A stretch of 64,000 bases of DNA from Prorocentrum cordatum. Taxonomy: Eukaryota > Sar > Dinophyceae > Prorocentrales > Prorocentraceae. The notes beneath the pieces were generated by a model. It was not told where the DNA came from, did not search any database, and worked only from the letters and a program-made list of their open reading frames with translations. The DNA is taken from NCBI GenBank assembly GCA_963575745.1, contig CAUYUJ010019378.1, positions 62,001 to 126,000 of the forward strand. Direction: 5' to 3'. Position numbers and translations under genes: made by a program. Positions 31,516 through 42,479 of the stretch are shown here, piece after piece; positions within the stretch are counted from its first letter, which is position 1; every line of letters starts with the position of its first letter.

Positions 31516-32200
31516 CAGTTTGAGAGTTTTCAGGTGGTGCCAGATGGGCGTCCTGCATTTCTTGATTTCTCGTCTGGGACCGTGAGGTGGAGGATATGTT
31601 CTGCTCACCTACCTCATTCAGAGCGTCCAGACCACGAATACGACGCAGCCCTTGCAGCACTGTCAGAAAATATCCCAAAAGGTCGGCCAGGAAGATTGGT
31701 AGTCATCGGTGTGGATGCAAATGCGCAGGTTGGAACGCAGACAGAACACGACCATCCAGGCTGCAATGGGAAATTTGGTTATTGCAGAAGAAATGGCCGG
31801 GGACATGTATTTCTACAATGGGCGAGGGGAGAGTCACTGACGCTCGTGAACACTTTCTTCCCGAAGCCGGACGAGAAACCTTGGACGCACAGAATGTGGA
31901 GTAATGAGGATCTCAGGCAAATCGATTACGTTGTCGTGGACAGAAGGCTCACGCATGGATTGAAGAACGCAGAGACATACGACGCTTTGCTCCAACAGAC
32001 AGACCACCGAGCAGTGTGGGCAAAATTTGGAGGGAATCAGAAACCACCGAAAAGGGCGCATCCTCCCAAGAGCGCCAGAGGTTGGACATTGCACGAGCCG
32101 GTGGAGAAGTACCAAGCATCGATCACAGCAGTTTTGGAAAACGCTCCCGAAAAAATAAACATAGTACTTCGATCACGTCGAAGATATACGAAGAAGCATC
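31512..32200 (+). pseudogene. LINE endonuclease domain, N-terminus lost
   Basis: This is an endonuclease/exonuclease/phosphatase-fold domain, which in non-LTR elements nicks target DNA to prime reverse transcription. Visible are VIGVDANAQVG (31,700s, the family's GD-N motif in a variant form), QIDYVVVDRR (about 31,918) and TDHRAVW with the catalytic Asp-His at 32,002-32,007. The usual first third, with its metal-binding Asn and Glu motifs, is absent because the 90-bp array occupies that position. It therefore cannot encode an active nuclease. The reading continues one phase over after about 32,200. Confidence 0.8.
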
Positions 32201-32229
32201 TCGTCACGGGCGTGGGGGACACCACGGGA

Positions 32230-34217
32230 ACAATAGTCAGGAGACAGACCCGCCACATGTAGTGGAGTTGCGGTCGGCACGGAAGGCTGCCGAGTCGAAA
32301 GAAGATCGGAAGATTTTGTCTCAGAAGCTAATTCGGGCAATGAGACAGACGGCGAGGGATCGCAACAACAAGAAATTATACATGCTGATCGAGGCAGGAA
32401 CGACACAACATCTTTCTAGACTTCAGGGCGCCCCAAGGATACGCAAACACATTGGGGGGTTGAAAGACACGAGAGGCAATTTACAAACAGGCAGAATTCA
32501 AATAGCAGAGGTTTTCGCACAGTTTTATGAGGCGCTATATTTGGCACCTTGTTCAGACCAGTCGACGGGACACTGCCAGAGGACAGCGCCGGCTGCGCAA
32601 GAGGACGTGGAGGACGACATCAACTCAGCCTTGAGGAAGATGAAGCGCAACAAGACAGGAGCTGACGACGGCATTGTTGCAGAATTGTTGAAAGATGCAG
32701 GGCGGAATTTGGTATGTCGTCTTGGCACGCATGCTCTGCGACTTACTCAACGGCGAATCTGCCGCACCGGATGCCTGGAGCATCTCGAAGATAGTCGTTC
32801 TGTTCAAGAAGGGAGATTTGACGTTACCGAAGAACTACCTGCCTATCGCAATCATCCCGGTGCTGAGCAAGTTGCGCAGCAGCATGATCCTCCGACGTAT
32901 CGAGAGGGTTTTCGAGAAGAAACACACTCCGGAAGAAATGGGTTTCAGAACAAATCACGGTCGTGTTGATTTAGTTCATACTCTCAGAATGGTGAGCGAG
33001 AAGAGCGTGGAGTGGGGCGAGACTGTCTGGGCAGCCTCCACTGACTTGGAGAAGCTGTCGGCAAAATCATTCACTCAGCTGTCTTTTCCGGCCTGCGTGC
33101 AGCTGGAGTGCGCGAGATCGACATCCACGCAATTGAGAACATGTACCACAACCAGTTTGGTTTCCAATTGGAAAGTGATTTGCGAAGCAGATATTTCAAG
33201 ATCCTGAGAGGCGTACGACAGGGGGATCCCTTATCACTTATTCTTTTCACCAACACTGTCCGGGTGCTAATGGCGGAACTGAAAGAAAGCTGGGGGAAGC
33301 GAGGCCTCGGGACAGCAATTGGCAGCAATGTTTCGAGGAAGGGGCGCTTGACTTATCTGGTGTTCGCGGACGACGCAGCTCTTGCAGTCAAATCAAGAAG
33401 AGCAATTGGGATCACTCTTAAAGAAATAAGCGCTGCCTTGAAGGAGGTTGGGCTCCACGTGAAAGTCGGGAAGTGCAGCGCGCAGTGTTCAGGCAGCTCC
33501 AGCGCGGGCGGCAAAGGCATCCGGATACAAGATCAAACCATACCTGTTCACAGCTGCAACGAAGGCTTCAAGGCGCTGGTGGCCATCGTGACGTTCAACG
33601 GCAACGCAGACGTAGAGTTCGAAGCAAGGCTGGCGGCAGCTTGGGGTAAATTTCATGAACTGAAATCACTATTACTCAAACATGATGCTTCTGAAGCGCG
33701 GCGTCTCCGTCTTTTCGATGCCACGGTCACAAAAACAGCATTATGGTGTTCGGGGACGTGGAACTTGACTGCGTTGCAGATGCGCCAGCTGCGCACGACG
33801 CACAGAGCCATGCCGCGGAAAATGGCTGCCCCCAGAAGACGGCCAGACGAGGATCACATCGCATGGGTGAAGAGAGGGGCGCAAGCCGCGGAGCAAAAAG
33901 CAGCGCGCGCAGGAGTGTCCTGTTGGCTGAGAGCTCATTTACGGACAAAATGGAGATGGGCTGGCCGCTTCGCAAACATGCACAGCGAAAGATGGGCAAG
34001 GAGAGCAACGGTGCGGAGGGACGCCGAATGGTGGAGCCATCAAGGTAAACATTCAAGGTCGAGGCCAGTGAGACAGCGGCCAGGAAGATTTCGCAGATGG
34101 GAAGACGAATTAGTCAATTTCGCAATTGTTAAACGGTGGGATCAATGGACCTACGCAGCCACGACCGCCGATTGGGACAAGCAAGAGGAAGAGTTCGTGA
34201 ACTTCTCATGGAGGTGA
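32230..34217 (+). pseudogene. LINE reverse transcriptase and C-terminal region (frameshifted)
   Basis: Reverse transcriptase of a non-LTR element. Landmarks in order: RNKTGADDGIVAELLKDAG (near 32,650), LFKKGDLTLPKNYLPIAIIP (32,800s), STDLEKAV with the first catalytic Asp (about 33,045), RGVRQGDPLSLILF (about 33,208) and FADD at 33,363-33,374. Frames change near 32,700 and at about 33,052, inside the DLEKAV motif itself. The C-terminal part (33,700-34,217) is Arg/Trp-rich, ends NFSWR, and lacks an RNase H domain. It shares family features with other dinoflagellate LINEs, but no exact clade can be assigned by eye. Confidence 0.85.
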
Positions 34218-34627
34218 GAGTGCACCGCGCTGATTTGTCCCGGTCCTTTTCCGAAGGGCCAGCGTGCTCAAGCACGCCTGTCGCCCATCTTTGGGTCGCC
34301 CTCTGCGGCGGTGACAGTTCGTCCGTTCGTTTAAGGCCCCAGTGGCGACGCCGCTGAATTGGTGCGAGTATGCTCGTGACGCGCCGGCATGGCGGAGATG
34401 GGAAGCTAAATTCTTCACGCTTCGCGCATCCCCACCAGCCCATCTCAAAACAGCAACTCTTGCGAAGCATGCCGACAGTCGTGTTTTTCAGGCGTGTTTC
34501 CGCCTGCCCCCGCATATCTCCCCTGTCCCTCCTTCCCCCCGCCTCCTTGCACAACCTCCTTGTGGTGGAAGCGGGAGAAGGACGAGGCGGAGGAGGAGGA
34601 CGAGAAAACGCTCCTCGTGGTTTGAGT

Positions 34628-35080
34628 CGCTTGGGGTTTCTCGTCCTGGTGTGAGTCGTTCGGGCCCTTTTTCCTGGTGTGAGTCGTTCGGGCTCTTCGT
34701 GGTGTGAGTCGTTCGGGCTCTTCGTCCTGGTGTGAGTCGTTCGGGCTTCTCGTGGTGTGAGTTGTTCGGGCCCCTCGTCCTGGTGTGAGTCGTTCGGGCC
34801 CCTCCTCCTGGTGTGACTCGTTCGGGCTCCTCGTGGTGCGAGTCGTTCGGGGCCCTCGTCGTGGTGTGAGTCGTTCGGGCTCCTCGTGGTGTGAGTCGTT
34901 CGGGCGCCTCGTCCTGGTGTGAGTCGTTCGGGCCCCTCCTTCTGGTGTGAGTCGGTCGGGCTCTTCGTGGTGTGAGTCGTTCGGGCCCCTCGTCCTGGTG
35001 TGAGTCGTTCGGGCTCCTCGTGGCGTGAGGCGTTCGGGCACCTCGTCCTGGCGCAAGTCGTTCGGGCCCCTCGTAGTAGG
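34628..35080 (+). repeat. GTGTGAGTCGTTCGGGC array, alternating 25/28-bp units
   Basis: About 17 units alternate between endings CTCTTCGTG and CCCCTCGTCCTG, so the true period is a 53-bp dimer. No stop codon occurs on the minus strand in two phases, which gives long Arg/Thr/Pro/His-rich open frames that are not genes. Confidence 0.85.
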
Positions 35081-35089
35081 AGGCCGTTT

Positions 35090-35525
35090 GGGGCGTCTTG
35101 GGGGCCTCTTGGCGGCCCCAGGGGCTTCCAGGAGCGTCTTGGGTGCCTCGGGGGAGCCTCTCGGGGCCTCTTGGGGGCCTCTTGGGGGCATCTTGGGGGC
35201 CTCTTGGAGGCCTCTTGGGGCCTCTTGGGGCTCTTTGGGAGGGGTCTGGGAGGTATCTTGGGGCCATCTTTCGGGCGATCGATCACAGATGGGGCGAGCA
35301 TTTTTGTCAGCCCCCCCGTCGGGGCCAGAATCCTCGCGAGGGGTGTCGTTTTTTAGCCCTCCCAGGAGTCGAAAAAGACCCCTCCAACCACCCGCGAAAG
35401 GACTTCTCCAGGTCCAGGGGGAGGGGGTAGGGGGAGGGGTAAACCCCTCCCCGAAGGGGAAGAAGGGGGGTTGAGAACAGAGAGAGCTCGCTAAACCACT
35501 CACGCCCAAATGGCTGGTGGGATTT
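35090..35525 (+). repeat. Composite repeat: periodic tract, G-rich core, hairpin, tail
   Basis: CTTGGGGGCCT units of 10-11 bases (35,090-35,280), then CGATCGATCACAGATGGGGC. The G-rich core CCAGGGGGAGGGGGTAGGGG is near 35,413, followed by AACCCCTCCCCGAAGGGGAA and CTCGCTAAACCACTCACGCC. Confidence 0.75.
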
Positions 35526-35599
35526 TGCAGGATGCAGTAGAGAAGCGCCGCGGTGCTTTTTCACCGCTCCCCGTAGTCTCGCCTGATGCGGTGGTCCGT

Positions 35600-35818
35600 C
35601 CGTCCGTCAGTGGCGACGCTTGCATGCGCCCGCGCCACCCAGTACGGCGCGTCCCTCACACGTATTGTGCCCCAATTGGGAGCTCCACCTAAGGCCCCAG
35701 TGGCGACGTTTGCACGCGTCAGTGCCACCCATTACGGCTCATGTTTGTCCATGGTTCGTGGCCCCATGGGGAGTGACGTTTGCATGTTGCCTTTGTGGCG
35801 ATGTTTACATGCGCCCCC
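35600..35818 (+). repeat. 90-bp repeat units
   Basis: Two to three units of the family found at 30,960-31,515, cut off at 35,818 where the first duplication copy stops matching. Confidence 0.7.
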
Positions 35819-36206
35819 CGAAGCTGAGTAGAGGCACATCCACCATTGGAGAGATGCCGAAGCCCAAGCCATGCATGCAGGAACCACCGAACCCATTGAG
35901 GCAACATCCCGTGTCCAGCCTCACTGCACCCAGAGATACTGTCGCCAGTAAAGCATCCCGCGCCCCAGAACCCAACGGTGTAGCAGCGCAAAAGCCATAG
36001 TGGTAAGTATTGCACTCGCCAGTACTGCAGGAAAGATCATACACCATCTGAGCCCAATGCCTGACACCCCACGGCACCCAGCAAGCACCAACACTAAGAG
36101 ACAATAACGGCGACCAACGAGGGCGGCACTCCAGAAAAGTAAAGTTCATTCCGTAGAACCACAATAGGCGGCACACGGAAGTCCGCGTCATCAGCAGACG
36201 GAGGAG
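35819..36206. other. Sequence 3' of the truncated minus-strand gene
   Basis: AT/GC-balanced sequence with no convincing frame. It could be the 3' UTR of the gene fragment at 36,207-37,005. Confidence 0.35.
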
Positions 36207-37005
36207 TTAACGCTTGCCCTTCGACTTCCCTTTCTTCTTAGCGTTGTCCTTGGTGGCCGTTGTCTTCAGCTGCGGCTTCTGACGGCGGACGGGGACAGGG
36301 GGGTGCGAAGAGCTGCCCGCGCGAGCTTCCTCCACCGCTGCTGCCGCGTGGGCATCGCGGAGTTCGGAACTCTACGCACGGGCTTCTCTTAAGTGTTCCT
36401 CCAACAAGTTCATACGGGCGTCCAGAAACGCGTGGCTCGCCGTTCTCTTGGCGCGCATCTCCTGCATCGTAGGTGCAGGACCAGGTGCGGGTGGCGAACG
36501 GCTACCCCCGTGGGCCTGCGCGACAACCACGTCATCTGCCCGGTCGGCGGTGGCTTCGGGGATTTCGTCAAGAGCCTGGCGACGCTCACGTCTCGTCGCG
36601 CTCTTGGTGTTGCTGAGGCGCTCATCGGGCTTGTCTGGGTGCATCGTGTGCGTGCTGGAACGGGGGCGACTCGCCAGCGGATATCCACGTACCCTTGGGA
36701 TGCTCTTGCTGCGGCTGCGACTGCGCGCCCTGCTCTGGATGCGTCTCCGGGGCATGCTGGTGGTTCGGCGCCTCCGAGGAGGGGAGCTCCTGGCACCAGC
36801 AGGTGCAGAGGTACGGGATGCGCAAGCTGCTTTCGAACGCCCAGTCCTAGAACGCCACTCCCAGAAGTTCCAAGGGTTAGGATCCGCCTTCCATAGGTCT
36901 AGTTCATGAGCAAACACGTCATCGATGTCGGGCTTCACCTCCTGGGGCCGTGGACGATCCTCGGAGCGGCTGCGAAGAGGGGGGTCACGGCGTGCACGAC
37001 GGAGT
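36207..37005 (-). pseudogene. Truncated gene fragment, Lys-rich C-terminus, unknown function
   Basis: One minus-strand frame runs from the edge of the inverted repeat (37,005) to a TAA at 36,207-36,209, interrupted once by TAG at 36,372-36,374. It reads RSEDRPRPQEVKPDIDDVFA near the start, then ELDLWKADPNPWNFWEWRS, an Arg/Ser-rich region, a charged helical part (RRERRQALDEIPEATADRAD, then MNLLEEHLREARA) and finally KKKGKSKGKR. No initiator ATG is visible because the sequence switches to repeat at 37,006. Ordinary composition and a long single frame support real coding origin. The family is not recognised; a basic, helical nucleic-acid-associated protein is a guess. Confidence 0.5.
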
Positions 37006-37829
37006 AGCGAGCTCTCTCTGTTCTCACCCCCCCTTCTTCCCCTTCGGGGCGGGGTTTACCCCTCCCCCTACCCCCTCCCCCTGGACCTGGAGAGGTCCTT
37101 TCGCGGGTGGTTGGAAGGGGTCTTTTTCGACTCCTGGGAGGGCTAAAAAACGACACCCCTCACGAGGATTCTGGCCCCGACGGGGGGACTGACAAAAATG
37201 CTCGCCCCATCTGTGATCGATCGCCCGAAAGATGGCCCTCAGATGCCTCCCAGACCCCTCCCAAAGAGCCCCAAGAGGCCCCAAGAGGCCTCCAAGGGGC
37301 CCCCCAAGAGGCCCCCAAGAGGCCCCCAGAGGCTCCCCCGAGGCACCCAAGGCGCTCCTGGAAGCCCCTGGAGCCGCCAAGAGGCCCCCCAAGACGCCCC
37401 AAACGGCCTCCAAGAGGCTCCCAAGAGGCCCGAAGAGGCTCCCCCAAGGCACCCAAGGAGCCCGAACGACTCACACCAGGACGAGGGCCCCGAACGACTC
37501 ACACCACGAAGAGCCCGAACGACTCACACCAGGAGGAGGGGCCCGAACGACTCACACCAGGACGAGGCGCCCGAACGACTCACACCACGAGGAGCCCGAA
37601 CGACTCACACCAGGACGAGGGCCCCGAACGACTCACACCACGAGGAGCCCGAACGAGTCACACCAGGAGGAGGGGCCCGAACGACTCACACCAGGACGAG
37701 GGGCCCGAACAACTCACACCACGAGAAGGGCAAGCGGACACACGCCTAAAAACCACGACTGTCGGCATGCTTCGCAAGAGTTGCTGTTTTGAGATGGGCT
37801 GGTGGGGATACGCGAAGCGTGAAGAATTT
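37006..37829 (-). repeat. Inverted, shortened copy of the 34.4-35.5 kb segment
   Basis: This is the reverse complement of 34,409-35,489 and equally of 38,499-39,580, with fewer GTGAGTCGTTCGGGC units. Landmarks in order: AGCGAGCTCTCTCTGTTCTC, the C-rich core, CGATCGCCCGAAAGATGG, the CCCCAAGAGG tract, CGAACGACTCACACC units, and GGGCTGGTGGGGATACGCGA at 37,796-37,815. Confidence 0.9.
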
Positions 37830-38251
37830 CTTGACATGCGTGGCCGCCCGCCCCTCGGCGCGAAAGAAATAAGTTACGTCGCCTGTTTGCTGCGTCACGC
37901 GCGGGGCGGACTTCATTAGCATTGTGCCCGCAGAGCATCCTGCGTACGTCTGTGATGCTGGCATCGAGGTCACAGATTGGAGACCAAAGCTGCCGCGATC
38001 ACTTCGGCGCCCGCTGTGCGTGGATCCGTCGGGACACGTACTCTACAAGCAAATGTCTTTCTCAGTTCGTCATCATCTGCTCTTGCCGCCGCTCTCGCAT
38101 CCGCCCCGTGCTGTTTTTGCCTTGCCCTGGCTCGCGTTCCTTATTGTCATCCTTCTGCGTTGCGTGCGTGCGCCCTTGCTGCCATTCGACCCGTCGGCCC
38201 CCTGCATATATGCGCTGCGGGCGGCGCCCGGCCGACAAAAAAACGATTGCC
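37830..38251. other. Junction sequence before duplication copy 2
   Basis: GC-rich sequence absent from copy 1. An open frame entering the LINE tail passes through it (including LPWLAFLIVILLRC), but no domain is recognised. The frame probably arose by fusion. Confidence 0.3.
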
Positions 38252-39907
38252 CGACCGCCGATTGGGACAAGCAAGAGGAAGAGTTCGCGAACTTCTCATG
38301 GAGGTGAGAGTGCACCGCGCTGATTTGTCCTGGTCCTTTTCCGAAGGGCCAGCGTGCTCAAGCACGCCTGTCGCCCATCTTTGGGTCGCCCTCTGCGGCG
38401 GTGACAGTTCGTCCGTTCGTTCAAGGCCCCAGTGGCGACGCCGCTGAATTGGTGCGAGTATGCTCGTGACGCGCCGGCATGGCGGAGATGGGAAGCTAAA
38501 TTCTTCACGCTTCGCGTATCCCCACCAGCCCATCTCAAAACAGCAACTCTTGCGAAGCATGCCGACAGTCGTGTTTTTCAGGCGTGTTTCCGCCTGCCCC
38601 CGCATATCTCCCCTGTTCCTCCTTCCTCCCGCCTCCTTGTACATCCTCCTTGTGGTGGGAGCGGGAGAAGGACGAGGCGGAGGAGGAGGGAGAGAAAGCG
38701 CTCCTCGTGGTTTGAGTCGTTTGGGGTTTCTCGTCCTGGTGTGAGTCGTTCGGGCCCTTCTTCCTGGTGTGAGTCGTTCGGGCTCTTCGTGGTGTGAGTC
38801 GTTCGGGCTCTTCGTCCTGGTGTGAGTCGTTCGGGCTTCTCGTGGTGTGAGTTGTTCGGGCCCCTCGTCCTGGTGTGAGTCGTTCGGGCCCCTCCTCCTG
38901 GTGTGACTCGTTCGGGCTCCTCGTGGTGTGAGTCGTTCGGGGCCCTCGTCGTGGTGTGAGTCGTTCGGGCTCCTCGTGGTGTGAGTCGTTCGGGCGCCTC
39001 GTCCTGGTGTGAGTCGTTCGGGCCCCTTCTTCTGGTGTGAGTCGGTCGGGCTCTTCGTGGTGTGATTCGTTCGGGCCCCTCGTCCTGGTGTGAGTCGTTC
39101 GGGTTCCTCGTGGCGTGAGGCGTTCGGGCACCTCGTCCTGGTGCAAGTCGTTCGGGCCCCTCGTAGTAGGAGGCCGTTTGGGGCGTCTTGGGGGCCTCTT
39201 GGCGGCCCCAGGGGCTTCCAGGAGCGTCTTGGGTGCCTCGGGGGAGCCTCTCGGGGCCTCTTGGGGGCCTCTTGGGGGCATCTTGGGGGCCTCTTGGAGG
39301 CCTCTTGGGGCCTCTTGGGGCTCTTTGGGAGGGGTCTGGGAGGTATCTTGGGGCCATCTTTCGGACGATCGATCACAGATGGGGCGAGCATTTTTGTCAG
39401 TCCCCCCGTCGGGGCCAGAATCCTCGTGAGTGGTGTCGTTTTTTAGCCCTCCCAGGAGTCGAAAAAGACCCCCCCAACCACCCGCGAAAGGACCTCTCCA
39501 GGTCCAGGGGGAGGGGGTAGGGGGAGGGGTAAACCCCTCCCCGAAGGGGAAGAAGGGGGGTTGAGAACAGAGAGGGCTCGCTAAACCACTCACGCCCAAA
39601 GGGCTGGTGGGATTTTGCAGGATGCAGTAGAGAAGCGCACGGTGCTTTTCCATCCCTCCCCGTAGTCTCGCCTGATGCGGTGGTCCGTCCGTCCGTCAGT
39701 GGCGACGCTTGCATGCGCCCGCGCCACCCAGTACGGCGCGTCCCTCACACGTATTGTGCCCCAATTGGGAGCTCCACCTAAGGCCCCAGTGGCGACGCTT
39801 GCACGCGCCAGTGCCACCCATTACGGCTCATTTTTGTCCATGGTTCGTGGCCCCATGGGGAGTGACGTTTGCATGTTGCCTTTGTGGCGATGTTTACATG
39901 CGCCCCC
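38252..39907 (+). repeat. 1.66-kb direct duplication, copy 2 (5'-truncated LINE tail)
   Basis: It matches 34,162-35,818. It begins inside the LINE's last exon-like segment, keeping only TADWDKQEEEFANFSWR and the stop at 38,305-38,307. This could be a 5'-truncated LINE insertion with a long repeat-rich 3' UTR or part of a segmental duplication. TATCCCCACCAGCC lies at 38,517-38,530, the 25/28-bp array at 38,718-39,170 and the periodic tract at 39,180-39,370. Confidence 0.9.
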
Positions 39908-40010
39908 CCCACCGATTACCGCGCAGCCTTCACGCGGTTTGTGGCTTCGTGGGCAGATCCACCAAAGGCCCAAGTGACACCCACCGGATTGTGGCCCCGC
40001 ATAAGGGCCC
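39690..40010 (+). repeat. 90-bp repeat units, continuing past the duplication end
   Basis: Units continue to about 40,000 (CCGATTACCGCGCAGCC, then GTTTGTGGCTTCGTGGG). Copy 2 therefore keeps 3' sequence that copy 1 lost. Confidence 0.7.
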
Positions 40011-40179
40011 GCCGAAGATATCCACAATTGCGAATTTCTGTGTTCACAATTGCACATGATCACATGATTTGGTTCTGCGCCAGAAGCAGGTTGTTTGAAA
40101 GGGGTGGTGGCCGTGCGCATTGCAGGTCTTTGTCAAACCAAACAGTATCCTGTCGAAGGACCCGGTCAGCGTTGTGGGT

Positions 40180-40690
40180 ACCGCTTTCGGTAGAGCCGAG
40201 CTCACTATGGGGCCACCAAGCGCGTGATGGGATGTCTTGGAATGGGTGGGGGAGACGCATGCGGCTGCGGCCACAGGTTTTCGGTCGAGCTCCTTCTGGG
40301 GCCACGAAGCGCTGCACTGGGCGGGGAGGCGCATGTGGCCGCGGCCTTCGGTAGAGCTCCCTGTGGGGCCACGCAGCGCTTTAGTGGGTGGGGGAGACGC
40401 ATGCGGCCGCGGCCATTGGAGTCTTCGGTGGAGCTCCCTGTGGGGGCCACGAAGCGATATCCCGGGTGGCGTGGGCGTATGCGCACGCGGCCACTGGGTC
40501 TTTCGGTGGAGTTCCGTGCGGGGCCACGAAGCGCTGTACTCGGTGGCGCGGACGCTTGCGCACGCGGCCATTGGGGCTTCTCCTTGTGGGGCCACGAAGC
40601 GCTGTACTAGGTGGCGTGGGCGCATGCGAACGTGGCCTCTGGGGCCTTCGGTGGGGCTTCCTATGAGGCCACGAAGCGCGTGATGGGTGT
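40180..40690 (-). repeat. Inverted, diverged 90-bp repeat units
   Basis: GGGGCCACGAAGCGC recurs near 40,301, 40,363, 40,446, 40,523, 40,591 and 40,661. On the minus strand this is GCTTCGTGGCCCC followed by GGAGCTCCACCGAAG and GGCCGCG, recognisably the same unit as at 31 kb. Confidence 0.7.
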
Positions 40691-40859
40691 GCCGATTTAT
40701 TTGACGCGCAGAGGGCAAAGGCAGGGGTGGGAGGAGGGAGGAGGGAGAGGAGGGCGGGAGGAGACGTGCGACGCGGGGCGCTGTCTTTCAAAATGAGGGC
40801 CACACCACAAGACGGTCGGGAAGCAAAGTGCTGGCGGCCCCCCCGAGCATGACCCACGA

Positions 40860-41040
40860 TTTTTCCCCAAAGCGCATTCGACATTATTTTTGGGCTGCCG
40901 GTCGCCTGCGGGAGGGGTTGTTTGTTATGGGGGAAGATTGATGAACCCCTTCCCCGAGGGGGAAAGGGGGTTGGAAGAGGAAGCCCGCTAAACCACTGAT
41001 GCCCTAAAACGCTGTGGGATTTGCGCGGTACACCGCAAGC
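40860..41040 (+). repeat. Partial composite-repeat tail
   Basis: AACCCCTTCCCCGAGGGGGA, then GCCCGCTAAACCACTGATGC and GCTGTGGGATTTG correspond to the hairpin and conserved tail at 35.45-35.53 kb. The G-rich core is nearly lost. Confidence 0.55.
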
Positions 41041-41570
41041 TTCTGTCCATTTGACCGCAAGCGTGCGGCTTGTTCGTTCGTTCGACAGGTTGGGGTTGTT
41101 AGCAGTGCTTTTTGCTGTTCTTTTGTGTGGCCCGTGAGGCCCCCTTCTGCGGACAGGAAGGTTGCCGCGCACCCCCCCCCCGACGCGCCGCCCGGCCCCA
41201 GGTGCCGGCGGGGGGCCCGCGGGCGCGGGGCAGAACCCCGCCGTGCTCGCCAGCTTGGACCAGGTGCAGGGCGGGACGTTACGTGTGTTGTGCATGAGAG
41301 TACTTTTGCACGTGAGTTGTTGGCTTCCTTGGCTGTTAGCGCACGTCACTGCTCATTCGTGGTCGCCAGCGGGCGCTAATAGCCATTTGCGAGTAGTTAC
41401 TTTGCGAGTAGTGGAGCGCGCTCGTCTCATGATGGCCTGTCTCGCGGGTGGGGGCCAGGTCCGGCCGGCAGGTGGGGGGGTTCAGCGCCAACGGGGCTCG
41501 GGCAGAGCGCTGGAGCCTGCAGGATCCTGCAGAGCCGGAGTTTGGCTGAGCGGCCCTGGAGGAAACCAGA
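41040..41570. other. GC-rich spacer, no gene supported
   Basis: An open frame near 41,200-41,290 reads PAVLASLDQVQGGTL in a Gly/Ala/Pro-rich context, which is exon-like but too short to call. Confidence 0.3.
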
Positions 41571-41700
41571 GAGGAGGAAGAGGAGGAGGAGGCGGAGGAG
41601 GGGGGGGAGGAGGAGGCGGAGGAGGGGGAGGAGGAGGAGGAGGAGGAGGAGGAGGAGGAGGAGGAGGAGGAGGAGGAGGAGGAGGGAGGAGGAGGAAGCG
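41570..41700 (+). repeat. (GGA)n tract
   Basis: Nearly pure GGA triplets. Confidence 0.85.
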
Positions 41701-41959
41701 ATGGGTTTGCTCTGAGCCGGGCTAGTCATGCACGCCTCGCGGTCTAGACTTCTAGGCCGCGATGCCATGGACACGTGGCGGCGTTGCGAGGAGCTCCCCG
41801 CGCAGGACGCGCGCGTAGGATCTCGTGTCCTCGGGATCGCGCCTCGGTGTCCAGACCGCGAGGGCATGGCCTTTGCTCGTGGCTTCACGGTTTTAGGCGT
41901 GTCCGTTTGACTTCGGCCCATCATGACACCGTGCTTGGACTGTGAACCAGAGTGGAGAG

Positions 41960-42170
41960 CCTCCCGAGTAGTCGGGAGCCTCTGGGGGGGCCTCTTTGAG
42001 CATGCTGCGGGCCTGTTGGGGGTCTTGGGAGCTCGTGCCGCCCCTCGAGCTTCCCCTGTTGGCCCCTCTCTGAGCGTATTGGAGGCCTCCGGGGTCGTTC
42101 TGTGGAGCCTCGGAGGCGGTCTTGGTGAGGTCTGGCCCCCTGGGGCCGCCTGGGGCGCTCTTGAGACCAA
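41960..42170 (+). repeat. CTTGGGRGC/CCTCTGGGG periodic tract
   Basis: A weaker member of the 10-11 bp family. GGGGGCCTC, GGGGGTCTTGG and GGAGGCC words recur at short spacing. Confidence 0.45.
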
Positions 42171-42479
42171 AACGGCAAGAAAGTGTAGATCATGCGATTT
42201 GGTGGCGCTCGGGTTGCGGGACCCAATGGGTCAGGGAGATGGCCCGGACGACCTCTGAGAGAAGCCTCAGCGGCCATTTTGGCGCACGCTGGAAGTGCTG
42301 AAGCTCCCAACCGCAGATGTCGCACTGGTACACCCCAGGGAGCGCGCGGGGAGGCCAGTGCGGCGAGGTGGCCACACCGCATGGTGAATCAGTGTGGATT
42401 TGGGGTGGCCGCGCAGTTTTGGGACTTCACCGCTACCTTTTCCTCGTCGCCACGGCAGGATTCGCCCCGAACTTCCTGC

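Larger units (their letters stand above)
31512..34217 (+). mobile_element. 5'-truncated, frameshifted LINE (non-LTR retrotransposon)
   Basis: An apurinic-endonuclease domain is followed by a reverse transcriptase and ends at the TGA at 34,215-34,217. The coding frame changes at least three times (near 32,200, 32,700 and 33,052). The start of the endonuclease is missing; it is replaced by a 90-bp tandem array. A second copy of the last ~50 bases of coding sequence (38,252-38,307) keeps the ending ADWDKQEEEF-NFSWR, confirming this as the true C-terminus of the family. No poly-A tail is visible directly after the stop. Confidence 0.85.
34162..35818 (+). repeat. 1.66-kb direct duplication, copy 1
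   Basis: From the last LINE codons to a stretch of 90-bp units, this segment matches 38,252-39,907 nearly without gaps (offset 4,089-4,090) at roughly 97-98% by eye. It contains the LINE tail, a TAAGCTTCACG-like stretch with CATCCCCACCAGCC at 34,427-34,440, a GTGTGAGTCGTTCGGGC array, a CTTGGGGCC tract, the G-rich core and hairpin, and two to three 90-bp units. Confidence 0.9.

Noticed and set aside
38062-38315. Short minus-strand frames in the duplication junction
   Set aside because: Shadow frames opposite the LINE tail and GC-rich spacer with no domain.
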